A stretch of DNA of 55,324 nucleotides from Armatimonadetes bacterium 55-13 (GTDB taxonomy: Bacteria; Armatimonadota; Fimbriimonadia; Fimbriimonadales; Fimbriimonadaceae): contig MKRX01000014.1 in NCBI GenBank assembly GCA_001898035.1, positions 71,664-126,987 on the forward strand, in the 5' to 3' direction. Positions 26,068 through 34,958 of this stretch are shown in pieces; the first letter of the stretch is position 1; every line of letters starts with the position of its first letter. The notes beneath the pieces are model-generated. The model had not been told where the DNA came from and did not search any database. It worked only from the letters and a program-made list of their open reading frames with translations. The position numbers and the translations under genes were made by a program.

Positions 26068-26099
26068 TTGACTCTCAACCTTGGTTCAGGATTCACACT
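26068..26099 (+). promoter_or_regulatory. MerR-type promoter/operator
   Basis: TTGACT (26068-26073) and CACACT (26094-26099) are separated by 20 bp, the over-long spacing typical of MerR-regulated promoters. A partial dyad, ACCTTGGT, is centred in the spacer. It lies 13 nt upstream of the merR-like ATG and implies autoregulation. Confidence 0.6.
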
Positions 26100-26112
26100 C
26101 CTCGCATCGGTC

Positions 26113-26535
26113 ATGAAAATCGGTGAGTTGGCAAGGGCGTCGGGCGCAAGCATATCAGCGGTTCGGTTCTATGAACGCAAGGGTCTATTGCCCTCGCCTG
26201 ACAGAACCGAGTCGGGATACCGCGCGTACGGCGCGGAAGACGTGAGTCGGTTGCGCCTTGTTTTGGCGGCGCGGCGAAACGGGTTCTCCCTTGCCGAGAT
26301 TGGTGCGTGTCTATCGACCTATATGGGCGAAGACCCGCCATGCGAGAATGTCGCCGTTCTCGTTGCCGATAAGGTCAAAACGCTCGACCGTCAGATTGAA
26401 GGCATGCGGGCGTTGCGGGCGCACCTCTCGAAACAGCTTGCGGCGTGGCAGTCGGGCGACCTGCCGCAAGTCAAGGGATGCTGCGCGATTCTTGAGAGTG
26501 CCCAAGGAGAACGTGAAGATGAAACGACAAGTTGA
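26113..26535 (+). CDS. MerR-family metal-responsive regulator
   Basis: A 140-residue MerR protein beginning MKIGELARASGASISAVRFYERKGLL, the winged-helix DNA-binding region, followed by the YRAYG(A)EDVSRL segment and a long dimerisation helix. Cys77 at the start of the dimer helix and Cys123-Cys124 near the end fit the heavy-metal subgroup (MerR, ZntR, PbrR, CadR). The ATG at 26113 is preferred over an upstream extension because it gives the canonical N-terminus. It overlaps the thioredoxin-like gene by 17 nt. It sits on the phage side of the junction and lacks GATC, CCGG and CTAG, so it is likely phage cargo. Confidence 0.87.
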   Translation: MKIGELARASGASISAVRFYERKGLLPSPDRTESGYRAYGAEDVSRLRLVLAARRNGFSLAEIGACLSTYMGEDPPCENVAVLVADKVKTLDRQIEGMRALRAHLSKQLAAWQSGDLPQVKGCCAILESAQGEREDETTS

Positions 26536-26791
26536 AGTGTTCATTGCGGGTTGCCCGCTTTGCGACGACGCGGTTAAGACAGTGCAGGGCGTCGCGTGTG
26601 AGTCATGCGAAGTCAAGGTTTACGACCTCCGCGAAGGATGCGCGACGAACGAGTGCCGCGATAAGGCGACTCAATACGGCATTCACAAGGTGCCCGCCGT
26701 GGTCATCGACGGCAAGTTGTGCGACTGTTGCCAACACGGTGCCGTGACCGCCGAAGGGTTACGCGCCGCTGGTTTGGGTCAGCCCGCTTAA
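26519..26791 (+). CDS. Small thioredoxin/glutaredoxin-like protein
   Basis: A 90-residue thioredoxin-fold protein: KRQVEVFIAGCPLCDD places CPLC (Cys12, Cys15) after the first strand, and KVPAVVIDGKL supplies the cis-Pro loop. Extra Cys clusters (CESC, CATNEC, CDCC) could bind metal. Homologues commonly accompany MerR regulators in metal-resistance loci; that it acts as a reductant or metal chaperone is inferred. It is translationally coupled to the MerR gene and ends before a hairpin. Confidence 0.75.
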   Translation: MKRQVEVFIAGCPLCDDAVKTVQGVACESCEVKVYDLREGCATNECRDKATQYGIHKVPAVVIDGKLCDCCQHGAVTAEGLRAAGLGQPA

Positions 26792-26820
26792 CTGGGGTCG
26801 GCGGCAACCGACAATCCGAC

Positions 26821-26853
26821 TCGCCGTGGTGTCAAATCACTCGACCACGGCGA
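26821..26853. terminator. Hairpin between convergent units, possible terminator
   Basis: TCGCCGTGGT (26821-26830) pairs perfectly with ACCACGGCGA (26844-26853). There is no T-run on either side, so termination is uncertain. It includes the stop codon of the small minus-strand gene. Confidence 0.35.
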
Positions 26854-26995
26854 GATATACGCCGCGCTCGTTGACCAGGACGCGACCAACCAGGTCGGGA
26901 ATCGGCGGGATGACGAACGGCGGCACAACCGTTTTCTCGAACTGACCGAAGGTGATGCCGAAGGCGCGAAACTTCACTTTGATAAACAGCTTCAT
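26837..26995 (-). CDS. Small phage protein of unknown function (52 aa)
   Basis: The minus strand from ATG at 26995 encodes 52 residues beginning MKLFIKVKFRAFGITFGQF and ending GVYLAVVE. It is basic at the start, rich in Val and Pro, and has no recognised family. The conserved late-promoter block (TACGTTCGGGCG) sits 8 nt before the ATG, which strongly supports this as a gene. It is the last unit of the structural region. Confidence 0.6.
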   Translation of the reverse strand: MKLFIKVKFRAFGITFGQFEKTVVPPFVIPPIPDLVGRVLVNERGVYLAVVE

Positions 26996-27003
26996 AGCGC
27001 CCG

Positions 27004-27009
27004 AACGTA
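27004..27009 (-). promoter_or_regulatory. Late-promoter block (TACGTT) before the 52-aa gene
   Basis: CCTACGTTCGGGCG on the minus strand; TACGTT ends 8 nt before the ATG at 26995. Confidence 0.5.
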
Positions 27010-27014
27010 GGGCG

Positions 27015-27401
27015 TTAAGAGGTTCTTTCGACTTGGGCGTTGAGTAGCGAGACGGGGCGTCGAGACTCGGGCAGCTCGACCGCCGCGCCCGATGAGAGAA
27101 TGACCTTCACCGCCATGTAATAGGTCTTGGGCGGCAAGTCACTGTCGCTGGTCGTGATGACGAACGAGAGTTGCGCCTTGCCAGAAGGGTCGCCGTCGTC
27201 GGTGACTTGCCCTGAACTGGTTGCGGTCGCCGTGATGGTCTTGGTAATCACCGCGTCAGCATCGACACTCTCGGGCGTCGGCTTGACCATGAGGTACGCC
27301 GTCTCGACCGACGTGGCGGCGGGCATGTCCTTCACCGTCACCTTGACGGTCTTGGAACTCTTGGCAATCAGGGTCATCGGCTTGATACTCATGGCGTTCA
27401 C
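27015..27401 (-). CDS. Phage tail/baseplate-associated protein, unknown
   Basis: A 128-residue beta-rich protein. Text such as TVKVTVKDMPAATSVETAYLMVKP and PPKTYYMAVKVILSSG suggests one Ig-like or BppU-like domain, common in phage baseplates and fibres. The GTG start overlaps the upstream fibre gene stop (GTGA); an ATG at 27392 is an alternative. Its position after the fibre gene suggests a small accessory of the host-binding structure. Confidence 0.6.
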   Translation of the reverse strand: MNAMSIKPMTLIAKSSKTVKVTVKDMPAATSVETAYLMVKPTPESVDADAVITKTITATATSSGQVTDDGDPSGKAQLSFVITTSDSDLPPKTYYMAVKVILSSGAAVELPESRRPVSLLNAQVERTS

Positions 27402-30307
27402 CCCAACGTAGTGCCGTGCGCCTCGATGTCGGCAACCAGGTCGAGTGCCGCCGTGGTCGCGTCCTCAAGGGCAAGTTCGGCCTCGGTCGCATCGACCAAT
27501 TCGAGACGCCATGTGAACTCATCGGTGAACGTCGTTTGAAACCCTGCGATGAGAACAGCCCGCGCCAACAACGCAATGTCGGCCTCGGCTGACAAGTTGA
27601 GTCTCACCGTCGCGCGACCGTTCGCCTCGACCGCGATTGTGGCGGTTCCTGACGCGAACTTTGCGACGACCAGGGTTGCGCCCGCGCTCACGCCAACCGA
27701 CGCCTCAGCGGGCATTCTAACGCGGTTTGTGACGGTGCCTTGAGTCGTCACCGACATCGACGGCGCACCGCTCATCGGCACCATGCGAACCATCGTCGCC
27801 CCGACCGTTACGCCGACCTCGGCGGCACCCGCCATGAACACGGCGTTGGTCGCCCCGATGGTCGCGTTCACCTGAATGGTCGGCGACGCCGAGAGGTGAA
27901 GAATCAGAGACGCGGCGGCGGTCGAGATAACCCCGACCTCGGCGGCACCCGCAAGGTTCTTCTTGGTTGTCGCCTCGGCCTCGGCGGTGACGCCGATTGA
28001 GGCGTTGCCGCTCATCGGTCGAACAACCGTCATCGTGGTCGAGACCGTCACCCCAATCGAAGGCGCACCCGAAATCGGCTTGATGACGGTTGCGTTGCCG
28101 CTGGTGAACACCACGGCGGTCGAAGTGCCAGACATCGGCACGGTCGGCGTGTACGCGCCCTCGGCGGCGACTCCGATGGTCGCGGTCGCCGCAAGGTTCA
28201 GGTCAACAACATTGACCTCATACGCGGCGGTTCCGACGACCGAGATTGCGGCGGTGCCGCTCATTGGCACCTTCTTGGTCATCACGCCCGACGCGTCGCC
28301 CTCGACCGTGCTGGTGCCAGACATGAACACCTTGTTGGTCAGGGCGGCGGTTGCCGCGCCCGTGATGGTTGCCGCGCCCGTCGCATATACCTTGCGAAGC
28401 ATCGTCGCCGACGCGGTGCCAGCGATGGTCGCACTTGCCGTCATCGGTACGACTCGGTGAATAGCACTCGACGCCGTGACCGCGATGGTCGAGACGTTCG
28501 GGAACACCTGAACAATTGGTTCGTCGGGCACGTACTCGACGCCATCGTTCAGAAGTCGGTAATCACCAACGCGAACCTCGCAAGGCGGCGAGAACAGCTC
28601 GACCGTATCGGTGACGACAAGTCGCCAATATCGGTGAGAACTCGGCGTGATTTCGCCGCCCGAACTGTTCCAAGCAAAGGTGCCGTCGCCAAACAGGTCT
28701 TCGTTCGTTACCTCAGTCCAAGACGTGCCGTCGTCGGAGTAGTTGAAGTTCGAAAAGTTGCCGTCGTGATGGTAGGCGTTGAAGTAGAACGCGTCAACGT
28801 TCCGCGATTCGCCAAGGTCGTAAACGATGGACAGGGCGCAAGAGTTGGTACCCGTCGCCGAGATGTACGTTGAAGTGTCGTCAAGGGTGTTGTCGTAAAC
28901 CTTGTTCGCCTGATACGGGCACTGAGAGAAGTTGAGGTTCGCGCCCCGACCGTAGCGAGCGCGAATCGGGAACGTCGCCTTCGGTGCCGTGGCAACGACG
29001 CCGATGGACGCGCTACCCGACGCGAACACTCTTGCCGAGTAAACAGCAGAAACCGCGCCCGCGATTGTCGCGGCACCCGTCAAGTTCTTCTTGACCGTCA
29101 TTGGCGCGGTCGATGTCACACCGATTGCCGCACTCGCCGACATCGAGACCACGCGAACCATTGTCGCGGTCGCCGTGCCTGAAACCGTCGCGGTCGCCGC
29201 CATGTTGGTCGGCGGCGTGGTGAAGCTCGGTATGTACTGGTTGCCACTTCCGTCGTAAAGTCGGAAGTCCCCAAGTCGAACATCCCACGGTTGCGTACAA
29301 CCACTGTTGGTGTCGCGAACCACCAGCCGCCAATATCGGTATTGCGTGGTCGTTATCGTGGTCGCGTTGATTTCATCCTTCCACGCGAACGTACACGACG
29401 GGAAATCATCAGGCAGCATGCCGCCCGTCCATGCGTCAATCCACGACGTGCCGTCATTCGAACCGTAGATGTTCCAACTGCCAGTGTCTTTGAACCCATA
29501 GCGGAACCGAAGACGCCCGACCGTGCTTGCCGTGGCAAGGTCGTAAATCGCGGTGATGTACTGGTTGGCGTTGCCCGTGGCCTGGTAGTAGGTCGAGTTG
29601 TCGCCCGCCGAACCGTCAACAAGGTCGGGTGCGTTCGTCGTCACCGAAGCGAGATTAAGGTTGTTGCCGCTTGCCCATTTCAGGGTTGTCGGTGTGCCGC
29701 CCGTTGCCGCACCAGTCGCCGTGACTCCGATGGTCGCGGTCGCGCTCATGTTCAAGGTGCCGTCGCCCTCGGTGTAGTACACGCGCATGCGCACTTGGTC
29801 AACAACGCCGTTGTCGCCAATCCCGCCAAGGCGAGTGAACGCCCAAGTCATCGAGAGTGCCGCGCCGAAGTTCGACGCCGTAACGTCGGTGTCGGCGATT
29901 GTCAAACCACCCTTCTCGGTCGAACTGCCATACACGTCGGCGGTCTCGGCTGTCGCCCAATCGGTGTCGCCCGCGATGTCGTTGCCCTGAATGGTGCCGC
30001 CCTTGACCAGCTTGACGACCGTTGCCGACACTGTAGGGTTGCCGACGCGATACTTGCGATACTCGACCTCGATGCCGTCGATGGTCGAACCACTCGGAAT
30101 GTCCGAAGTCGTAAATCCGAAGTTGGTGCATTTCAGGTAGTTCGTCGTCGCCGAACTGTTGCCGTAAACACCAGCGTACGTGCCGTTGTCCGATGAAACC
30201 TCGGTGCCTGACAATGCGCCCGCGTCGTTGAACAAGTGCCAACCGAGAGTGCCAACGCCCGTGTCATTCGCGACGGTGCCGCAAGACTTCCAGCCCGTTA
30301 CCGCCAT
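27398..30307 (-). CDS. Repeat-rich tail fibre with two discoidin-like domains
   Basis: A 969-residue protein. Residues about 200-365 and 440-615 each hold a discoidin (F5/8 C)-like segment, with GSNDGTSW...YRYWRLVV and SDDGTSW...HRYWRLVV patterns that usually bind glycans. The remainder is a long run of about 20-25-residue Ala/Thr/Val/Gly-rich repeats of the type MSGTATIGV, forming a probable fibrous beta shaft. It overlaps the methyltransferase-like gene by 10 nt. I infer a receptor-binding fibre; no enzymatic motif is seen. Confidence 0.65.
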   Translation of the reverse strand: MAVTGWKSCGTVANDTGVGTLGWHLFNDAGALSGTEVSSDNGTYAGVYGNSSATTNYLKCTNFGFTTSDIPSGSTIDGIEVEYRKYRVGNPTVSATVVKLVKGGTIQGNDIAGDTDWATAETADVYGSSTEKGGLTIADTDVTASNFGAALSMTWAFTRLGGIGDNGVVDQVRMRVYYTEGDGTLNMSATATIGVTATGAATGGTPTTLKWASGNNLNLASVTTNAPDLVDGSAGDNSTYYQATGNANQYITAIYDLATASTVGRLRFRYGFKDTGSWNIYGSNDGTSWIDAWTGGMLPDDFPSCTFAWKDEINATTITTTQYRYWRLVVRDTNSGCTQPWDVRLGDFRLYDGSGNQYIPSFTTPPTNMAATATVSGTATATMVRVVSMSASAAIGVTSTAPMTVKKNLTGAATIAGAVSAVYSARVFASGSASIGVVATAPKATFPIRARYGRGANLNFSQCPYQANKVYDNTLDDTSTYISATGTNSCALSIVYDLGESRNVDAFYFNAYHHDGNFSNFNYSDDGTSWTEVTNEDLFGDGTFAWNSSGGEITPSSHRYWRLVVTDTVELFSPPCEVRVGDYRLLNDGVEYVPDEPIVQVFPNVSTIAVTASSAIHRVVPMTASATIAGTASATMLRKVYATGAATITGAATAALTNKVFMSGTSTVEGDASGVMTKKVPMSGTAAISVVGTAAYEVNVVDLNLAATATIGVAAEGAYTPTVPMSGTSTAVVFTSGNATVIKPISGAPSIGVTVSTTMTVVRPMSGNASIGVTAEAEATTKKNLAGAAEVGVISTAAASLILHLSASPTIQVNATIGATNAVFMAGAAEVGVTVGATMVRMVPMSGAPSMSVTTQGTVTNRVRMPAEASVGVSAGATLVVAKFASGTATIAVEANGRATVRLNLSAEADIALLARAVLIAGFQTTFTDEFTWRLELVDATEAELALEDATTAALDLVADIEAHGTTLG

Positions 30308-30897
30308 GACGCCTCAACCTCCTGTCGTTCGTCCCACCAGCTCACAACCGCCGACGTGAACTCACAGAATCGGGCGATGGTCTCGGTCGAGACATCCTCG
30401 TATGCGTGGTCGAGAAAGGCGAAGTCAAACCGCCGCTTCGGGTCGTACGCGTCCGCGTCAGCCATCACCAGGGTCGGCGCAAGGCGGCGAAGATGAGGCG
30501 TTACCATCGGCAACACTAAGTCGGCAACGCGCTGGTCTCTCTCGACAACGGTGACACTCTTGACCCGCTGGTTGCGGTCGGCGAACACCAGGGCGACGCC
30601 CATGCCCAAACCAGTCAACACGACATCGCCAAAGGCGTCATCGAGAACAACGCGATGGTCGAGAAGGTCGGGCGGCGCGGCGGTCATCCAACACACGCCG
30701 TCGATGGTTAATGCGTAGGTCTCTCGGAACCGACCAGGCGACGAACGCAACTCGACGCATTTTTTGCTGGTCTCATGCCATACCTTCGGAAACCATGCGG
30801 TGACACCGCGCAACCACGCGAGTTGTTCGGCGGTGTAAGGCGTTCGGTCGAGATGTTGAAGTTCGGTCAAAGGAAATGCACCCGCATGTAAAGGCAA
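30298..30897 (-). CDS. Class I SAM-methyltransferase-like protein
   Basis: A 199-residue protein with a Rossmann pattern: DVVLTGLGMGVALVFA (motif I), SVTVVERDQRVADLV (acidic ribose-binding strand) and FDFAFLDHAYED (motif IV region). This resembles spermidine-synthase-like and other class I methyltransferase folds. Substrate is unknown; such genes recur in phage tail regions. The TTG start at 30897 is uncertain and lies in the tail of the preceding terminator. Confidence 0.6.
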   Translation of the reverse strand: MPLHAGAFPLTELQHLDRTPYTAEQLAWLRGVTAWFPKVWHETSKKCVELRSSPGRFRETYALTIDGVCWMTAAPPDLLDHRVVLDDAFGDVVLTGLGMGVALVFADRNQRVKSVTVVERDQRVADLVLPMVTPHLRRLAPTLVMADADAYDPKRRFDFAFLDHAYEDVSTETIARFCEFTSAVVSWWDERQEVEASWR

Positions 30898-30936
30898 GAA
30901 AGGGTTTGCGACATGGCGAACAGCCGCAAACCCTTT
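30887..30936 (-). terminator. Intrinsic terminator after the tail protein gene
   Basis: A perfect 12-bp stem, AAAGGGTTTGCG (30899-30910) with CGCAAACCCTTT (30925-30936), then a moderately T-rich tail on the minus strand. Confidence 0.65.
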
Positions 30937-30960
30937 GAGTTGTGAACGCGGCTTGTTTCC

Positions 30961-31389
30961 TTAGTTGGCCTTAACCTTCAACTCGCCAGCGTTGATAACG
31001 ACCTGGTTGCCGCTGTTGATGGTTTGCGATGTGTCGAACGCGAACCAAACGAGAACGTCAGAAATCGTGCCGCCGCTCGATACGGTCATTAGCGCACCGT
31101 GTGTGACGGTTCCCCAAGACGCGGTTGCGGTCGTGAACGAAATTGCGTTTGCGTTGCTGGTCATTTGCGAACCGCTATCGTCGGCGGGTGCCGACCAGTT
31201 CGACGTACCGACGCCGATGTTCGCGCGGGCGTATGCCGTGCCGCTGGTCGAGACTTCCGTTCCCAACGCTGAATCGGTACACGCGGTCGTAAACAGCGCC
31301 AAGTAACAGTTGGTCGGCTGAGTCCAAGACTGGCTTCTTAGCAGCCAGTTCAACAGGTTCGTCTCTTGGTTATTAGTCAGGTTTGCCAT
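30961..31389 (-). CDS. Phage tail fibre-type structural protein
   Basis: A 142-residue protein: LTNNQETNLLNWLLRSQSWTQPTNCYLALFTTA, then GTEVSTSGTAYARANIG and SFTTATASWGTVTHGALMTVSSGG. This is the recognisable pattern of the small phage tail-fibre family that sits near host-recognition genes. It forms its own unit with an upstream TACGTT block, a structured 5' leader and a downstream terminator, which suggests high expression. Confidence 0.7.
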   Translation of the reverse strand: MANLTNNQETNLLNWLLRSQSWTQPTNCYLALFTTACTDSALGTEVSTSGTAYARANIGVGTSNWSAPADDSGSQMTSNANAISFTTATASWGTVTHGALMTVSSGGTISDVLVWFAFDTSQTINSGNQVVINAGELKVKAN

Positions 31390-31395
31390 AAGTAA

Positions 31396-31439
31396 GTTGC
31401 CCTTCTCGCGGCGTTTCTCTCCGCGTTCGGGGCAACGTA
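31396..31439 (-). promoter_or_regulatory. Late-promoter block and structured leader
   Basis: TACGTT (31434-31439, minus strand) is followed by a leader in which CGCGG (31421-31425) pairs with CCGCG (31407-31411), and outer GTTGCCC/GGGCAAC arms lie at 31430-31436 and 31396-31402. Unlike most sites, it is about 45 nt from the ATG. Confidence 0.45.
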
Positions 31440-31460
31440 GTCAGGGCAATCTCTAAATCG

Positions 31461-34400
31461 TTACGTCCATGTAAACCCGTCTTCGCTGGTCAACCACGTA
31501 ATGACTTCATCCTTCATCACCAGTGCGCCGAAGACGCGCTTGCCCTTGTCGCCAACCGAGTAGTCGGCGACAACTCCTGAGTCTTCATCGACATCGGTTG
31601 TCACCGTGATTTCAGCGCCGACGTTGTTGTTTTGCGCGTCCTTGAACTGCGCCTTAATCGTCGTGCCGTCTTGCCAGAAGTCGAATCGCTTTCTGTCGTC
31701 GGTATAGATGAAGTAAGGGAACTTGCCCGCCATTGTGAGTTGCACCGCCGACCACGTAACACCACGGTCGTCGCTGTAACGTAGGGTTATCGTCGTGTCC
31801 TTGCCGACCATCAACCAAATGCGGTTGCCTTTGCTGGTCGGGTCAACTCGAATGCACACCGAGTCGGCCTCGATGTCGTCTTGCAAGGTGTCGTTCCAGT
31901 CGCCCGTTCGGAATCGGTAACCCGTCTTCGCCTTACCATCGGCGAGATACGCGCGGTACCAAGTGCCGTCAGGGTGACAATCGACCGAAGGAATCTTGCG
32001 GCCTTCGCCAAGGTCGAGAACGCAAGAGAACCCGCGCCAAGGCGCGACGTGTGCCCACTTCTTGCCGCCCTTGCGAACTCTGAAATTCACCGACTCAAGG
32101 TTGTCAACCTCATGCGTGTGAACGCTCGCACTCCAACCGTTCGGCACGTCCTCGAATACGGTTGTCCATTGCACCTCATCAGGGTCGAACAGGTGCGCGG
32201 GTTCGTCGCCCGCCGTGATGAGATAACGCGGTTCTTGCGCCCAATCCCAAACCTCAAGTTTGTAGTCGCCGTTCTGAACCCATGTCGTCGAGTTCCACGA
32301 CTTGTTAGGGAAACAACACAACGGCGGCCCTTCACTCATCGTGTTGACCAACGCGAACGGTAAACCCTGTTCGGTCGTGAGAGGATACGACACCGAGAAC
32401 TTATCGACTACGCCGATTGATTGCCCCTCATAGAAGTCATACAACTCGGTGCATTCGGTCGTAAGGTCGTCGTCGTGCGCTCGCGCTTCCCAAATGACCC
32501 GCAAGGTGCATAGTGCGTCGATGACAGTTGACTTGTAACCAGCGCCCGAAATCGCGGGCGGGTTGAGAAGTCCCATGCCTGGTATGTACCAAACCCAGTT
32601 GCCAAGGCGAATCATGCCGCCGTCTTCGAACAGCAACGCGACGATTTGCCCCGACTCCCAAACCATCACGGGCGTCGTCGGTGCCTTGAGAAAGACAGGG
32701 TGCGGTATTACAATCGGGTCTTCATCGTCAACAGGCACGATGTCGTATCGCAACTTCGCGATACCGTACGACGGCAACAGTTCGAAACCAACAAGCCTCT
32801 CAGGGTCAGACATCGTGTCGGGCGAAATGCCCTTGCCCGTGATGGTGTCAACGCCAAGGTCGTCAAGAACGCCAAGACCGTTGTCGATGCCCCAACTACC
32901 CGCGTAACGCTTGCTTCGCCCCTTTGGAATGTCCCACGTGCCCGCCGACGTGCAAAGTGTCGCCTCGGAACCATCGACGCCGATTGCGGTGACGGTGAAC
33001 GACGCCGCGTTTGTAAATGCGTTGTCGATTCTGATTCGGTCGCATATCAACGCGTAAAGGTACGGCGTTGACATGAAGTCGAGAACATCGACCGTGGCCC
33101 TGGTCGTGCCAACGTCGAGAGTGACACTCGCGCCGACCGTTCCTGAACCCGTCCATTCGCCCTCAACAAAGTCGCCGAAAGTCCATCGCGCCGCACCAGT
33201 TGCGTCGGTTGGTTTCTCGGTCGGAACTGTTGGTTTGCGCACCTTCCAACGCGAACAGCCCAACCACCTATAACCGCCAACGAACGCATCGAGAAACGGC
33301 GTGTGCCCCGATTCCTCATGACAAGAACCAATCATGTCACTACGGGTGCGCCGCTTCTCATCGGGCGGCAACGCCTCGTTGAATATCCACTGTTGGCGAC
33401 CAGGCCCCCAATAGTCGAGATACCCGATGTCTGACCAGTCCTGGTGCCAATGCAGATAATGCCAATGCAGGTTGCACCACGTGCCGAGATAACGCAGCTC
33501 ATCGTCAAGGTGCCATTGATAACTACCCTCATCGCCGACCGTCGCGACAAACGAGTAACCGACCGACTCACTCTCGCTTGAGTTGTCGTATTCGGGGCAG
33601 ACTTCGCCGCAAGCGATACCATAACCATCGGGGCACATTCCAGGGCCAACGTTGTTGAAGTCGCCGCACTCACAAATACCAGGCCCGTAAGACGTGTAGT
33701 TGATGGTTTCCGACTCACTCTTGCCCGCGTTTGTAGGCGAGTAAGTAGGCAACGCAAAGAAGTCTTCCATCGCATGCGTGTCGTCGCCGACCGCGCCAAG
33801 AAACTCGGCACTACCTGGGTAAACCTGCGGGTTAGAACTACCCGATGTCGTTACGCTGTCAATCGTGCAAGTGCGAGACGCCGACGCCGTTACTTGTGGC
33901 AATGGTAGTCGCAACCATAGCGCACGGTAGTTCTCTCGATGTCGCTTAATCGCGCGTTCCATGTCGGGCACGATGCGCATGCGACCACTCGCCCCACGGG
34001 TGCGCGTTCGACTCTTGTAAACGTCTCGGAACGGTTCGACAAAGTTTGGAAACCCAAGGCACGGGTCGATACAGTGCGCACCCGAAGCGTCGTAGATAAC
34101 GCAATTCGGTTCGCCGTCGCCGCCGTCATCTACCTCGGTGCAACAGACTTCAACAAGGTATTGGCACGTGTCGCGGCCTTCATACGTAAACTCGTGTTCG
34201 GTGTACGACTCAACGTTAATGTCAACGTCGTAAGTGTCGGTCGCCTCGACAATGCCAGCAGCGGAAAGACCGAACGGGCATGTGCCGCCCGTCGAAGGCG
34301 AGTCAACGTAATACGGTGTGCAAGGCAAGGTTTGCCAGTCGCCGCCAACCTCTTTGAACCGCCAACCGCCCTCGGCGGTGCCGCTCGCTTGCGTGGTGTA

Positions 34401-34958
34401 GGACTGAGGCGCGAAGTCGGCAGGGTCGCAAGGGTTCCATTCGAACGGGTCGATACCAGCTCGACCAGCAGAACAACCGCCCGTGATGTCGAGAGGCACA
34501 CCGATTATCGGTATGTAGTTCTGACCGACGCCCGCCGAACTCGCGTCGATACCGCTACCAGGCAAGGTGATGTTGAACGCGCCGTTCACATAGATGTCAA
34601 TTGCCGACCAGGTGATTCGGTATGACGCGCCCGTGAGTTGTTGGTAAATCTTGATGTCTCGCAAGACCGCCGCGATGGACGTTGCCATAAACCCAGAACC
34701 GCTAACAATGTAACCACCGAACGGCGCACCAGGCCCGTCATACACGACTTGCCATGTGCCAGACGTGCCGTCGAACGACGACGAACAACTAAGGTATATG
34801 CCGCCCTCGACAACGAACGCGTTTGGCGCGTATGCGGTCGTCGCGGTTGCGCCGTATGAATACGTGCTGTAACCCGCGCCGCTACCCGAACCCGATATAG
34901 CGCCCGCACAACGCAGTTCTAATGCGTCCCAAGCGATGACAAGACCGTTATTGGGCAT
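31461..34958 (-). CDS. Large Cys-rich tail-tip protein with Asp-box repeats
   Basis: A 1165-residue protein, the largest on the phage. Its N-terminal third is rich in Cys (for example SCSSSFDG, TGGCSAGR, CQYLVEVCCTE, CIDPCLG), and the middle contains many Trp and Tyr residues. The C-terminal part has two Asp-box-like motifs, SDDRGVTWS and SEDGFTWT, as in sialidase-type beta-propellers. It overlaps the preceding 91-aa gene by 11 nt. Position and size suggest a host-recognition tail-tip component; an enzymatic role on glycans cannot be excluded. Confidence 0.6.
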   Translation of the reverse strand: MPNNGLVIAWDALELRCAGAISGSGSGAGYSTYSYGATATTAYAPNAFVVEGGIYLSCSSSFDGTSGTWQVVYDGPGAPFGGYIVSGSGFMATSIAAVLRDIKIYQQLTGASYRITWSAIDIYVNGAFNITLPGSGIDASSAGVGQNYIPIIGVPLDITGGCSAGRAGIDPFEWNPCDPADFAPQSYTTQASGTAEGGWRFKEVGGDWQTLPCTPYYVDSPSTGGTCPFGLSAAGIVEATDTYDVDINVESYTEHEFTYEGRDTCQYLVEVCCTEVDDGGDGEPNCVIYDASGAHCIDPCLGFPNFVEPFRDVYKSRTRTRGASGRMRIVPDMERAIKRHRENYRALWLRLPLPQVTASASRTCTIDSVTTSGSSNPQVYPGSAEFLGAVGDDTHAMEDFFALPTYSPTNAGKSESETINYTSYGPGICECGDFNNVGPGMCPDGYGIACGEVCPEYDNSSESESVGYSFVATVGDEGSYQWHLDDELRYLGTWCNLHWHYLHWHQDWSDIGYLDYWGPGRQQWIFNEALPPDEKRRTRSDMIGSCHEESGHTPFLDAFVGGYRWLGCSRWKVRKPTVPTEKPTDATGAARWTFGDFVEGEWTGSGTVGASVTLDVGTTRATVDVLDFMSTPYLYALICDRIRIDNAFTNAASFTVTAIGVDGSEATLCTSAGTWDIPKGRSKRYAGSWGIDNGLGVLDDLGVDTITGKGISPDTMSDPERLVGFELLPSYGIAKLRYDIVPVDDEDPIVIPHPVFLKAPTTPVMVWESGQIVALLFEDGGMIRLGNWVWYIPGMGLLNPPAISGAGYKSTVIDALCTLRVIWEARAHDDDLTTECTELYDFYEGQSIGVVDKFSVSYPLTTEQGLPFALVNTMSEGPPLCCFPNKSWNSTTWVQNGDYKLEVWDWAQEPRYLITAGDEPAHLFDPDEVQWTTVFEDVPNGWSASVHTHEVDNLESVNFRVRKGGKKWAHVAPWRGFSCVLDLGEGRKIPSVDCHPDGTWYRAYLADGKAKTGYRFRTGDWNDTLQDDIEADSVCIRVDPTSKGNRIWLMVGKDTTITLRYSDDRGVTWSAVQLTMAGKFPYFIYTDDRKRFDFWQDGTTIKAQFKDAQNNNVGAEITVTTDVDEDSGVVADYSVGDKGKRVFGALVMKDEVITWLTSEDGFTWT

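Noticed and set aside
29291-30196. Long plus-strand open frame of 301 codons opposite the tail fibre gene
   Set aside because: It lies antisense to a repeat-rich GC-rich gene whose own frame is clearly coding; the translation is Arg/Val-rich with no domain pattern. It is a shadow frame.
33939-34625. Plus-strand open frame opposite the large tail-tip gene
   Set aside because: Antisense shadow of the 1165-aa protein; composition dominated by Arg, Val and Thr, no start signals.
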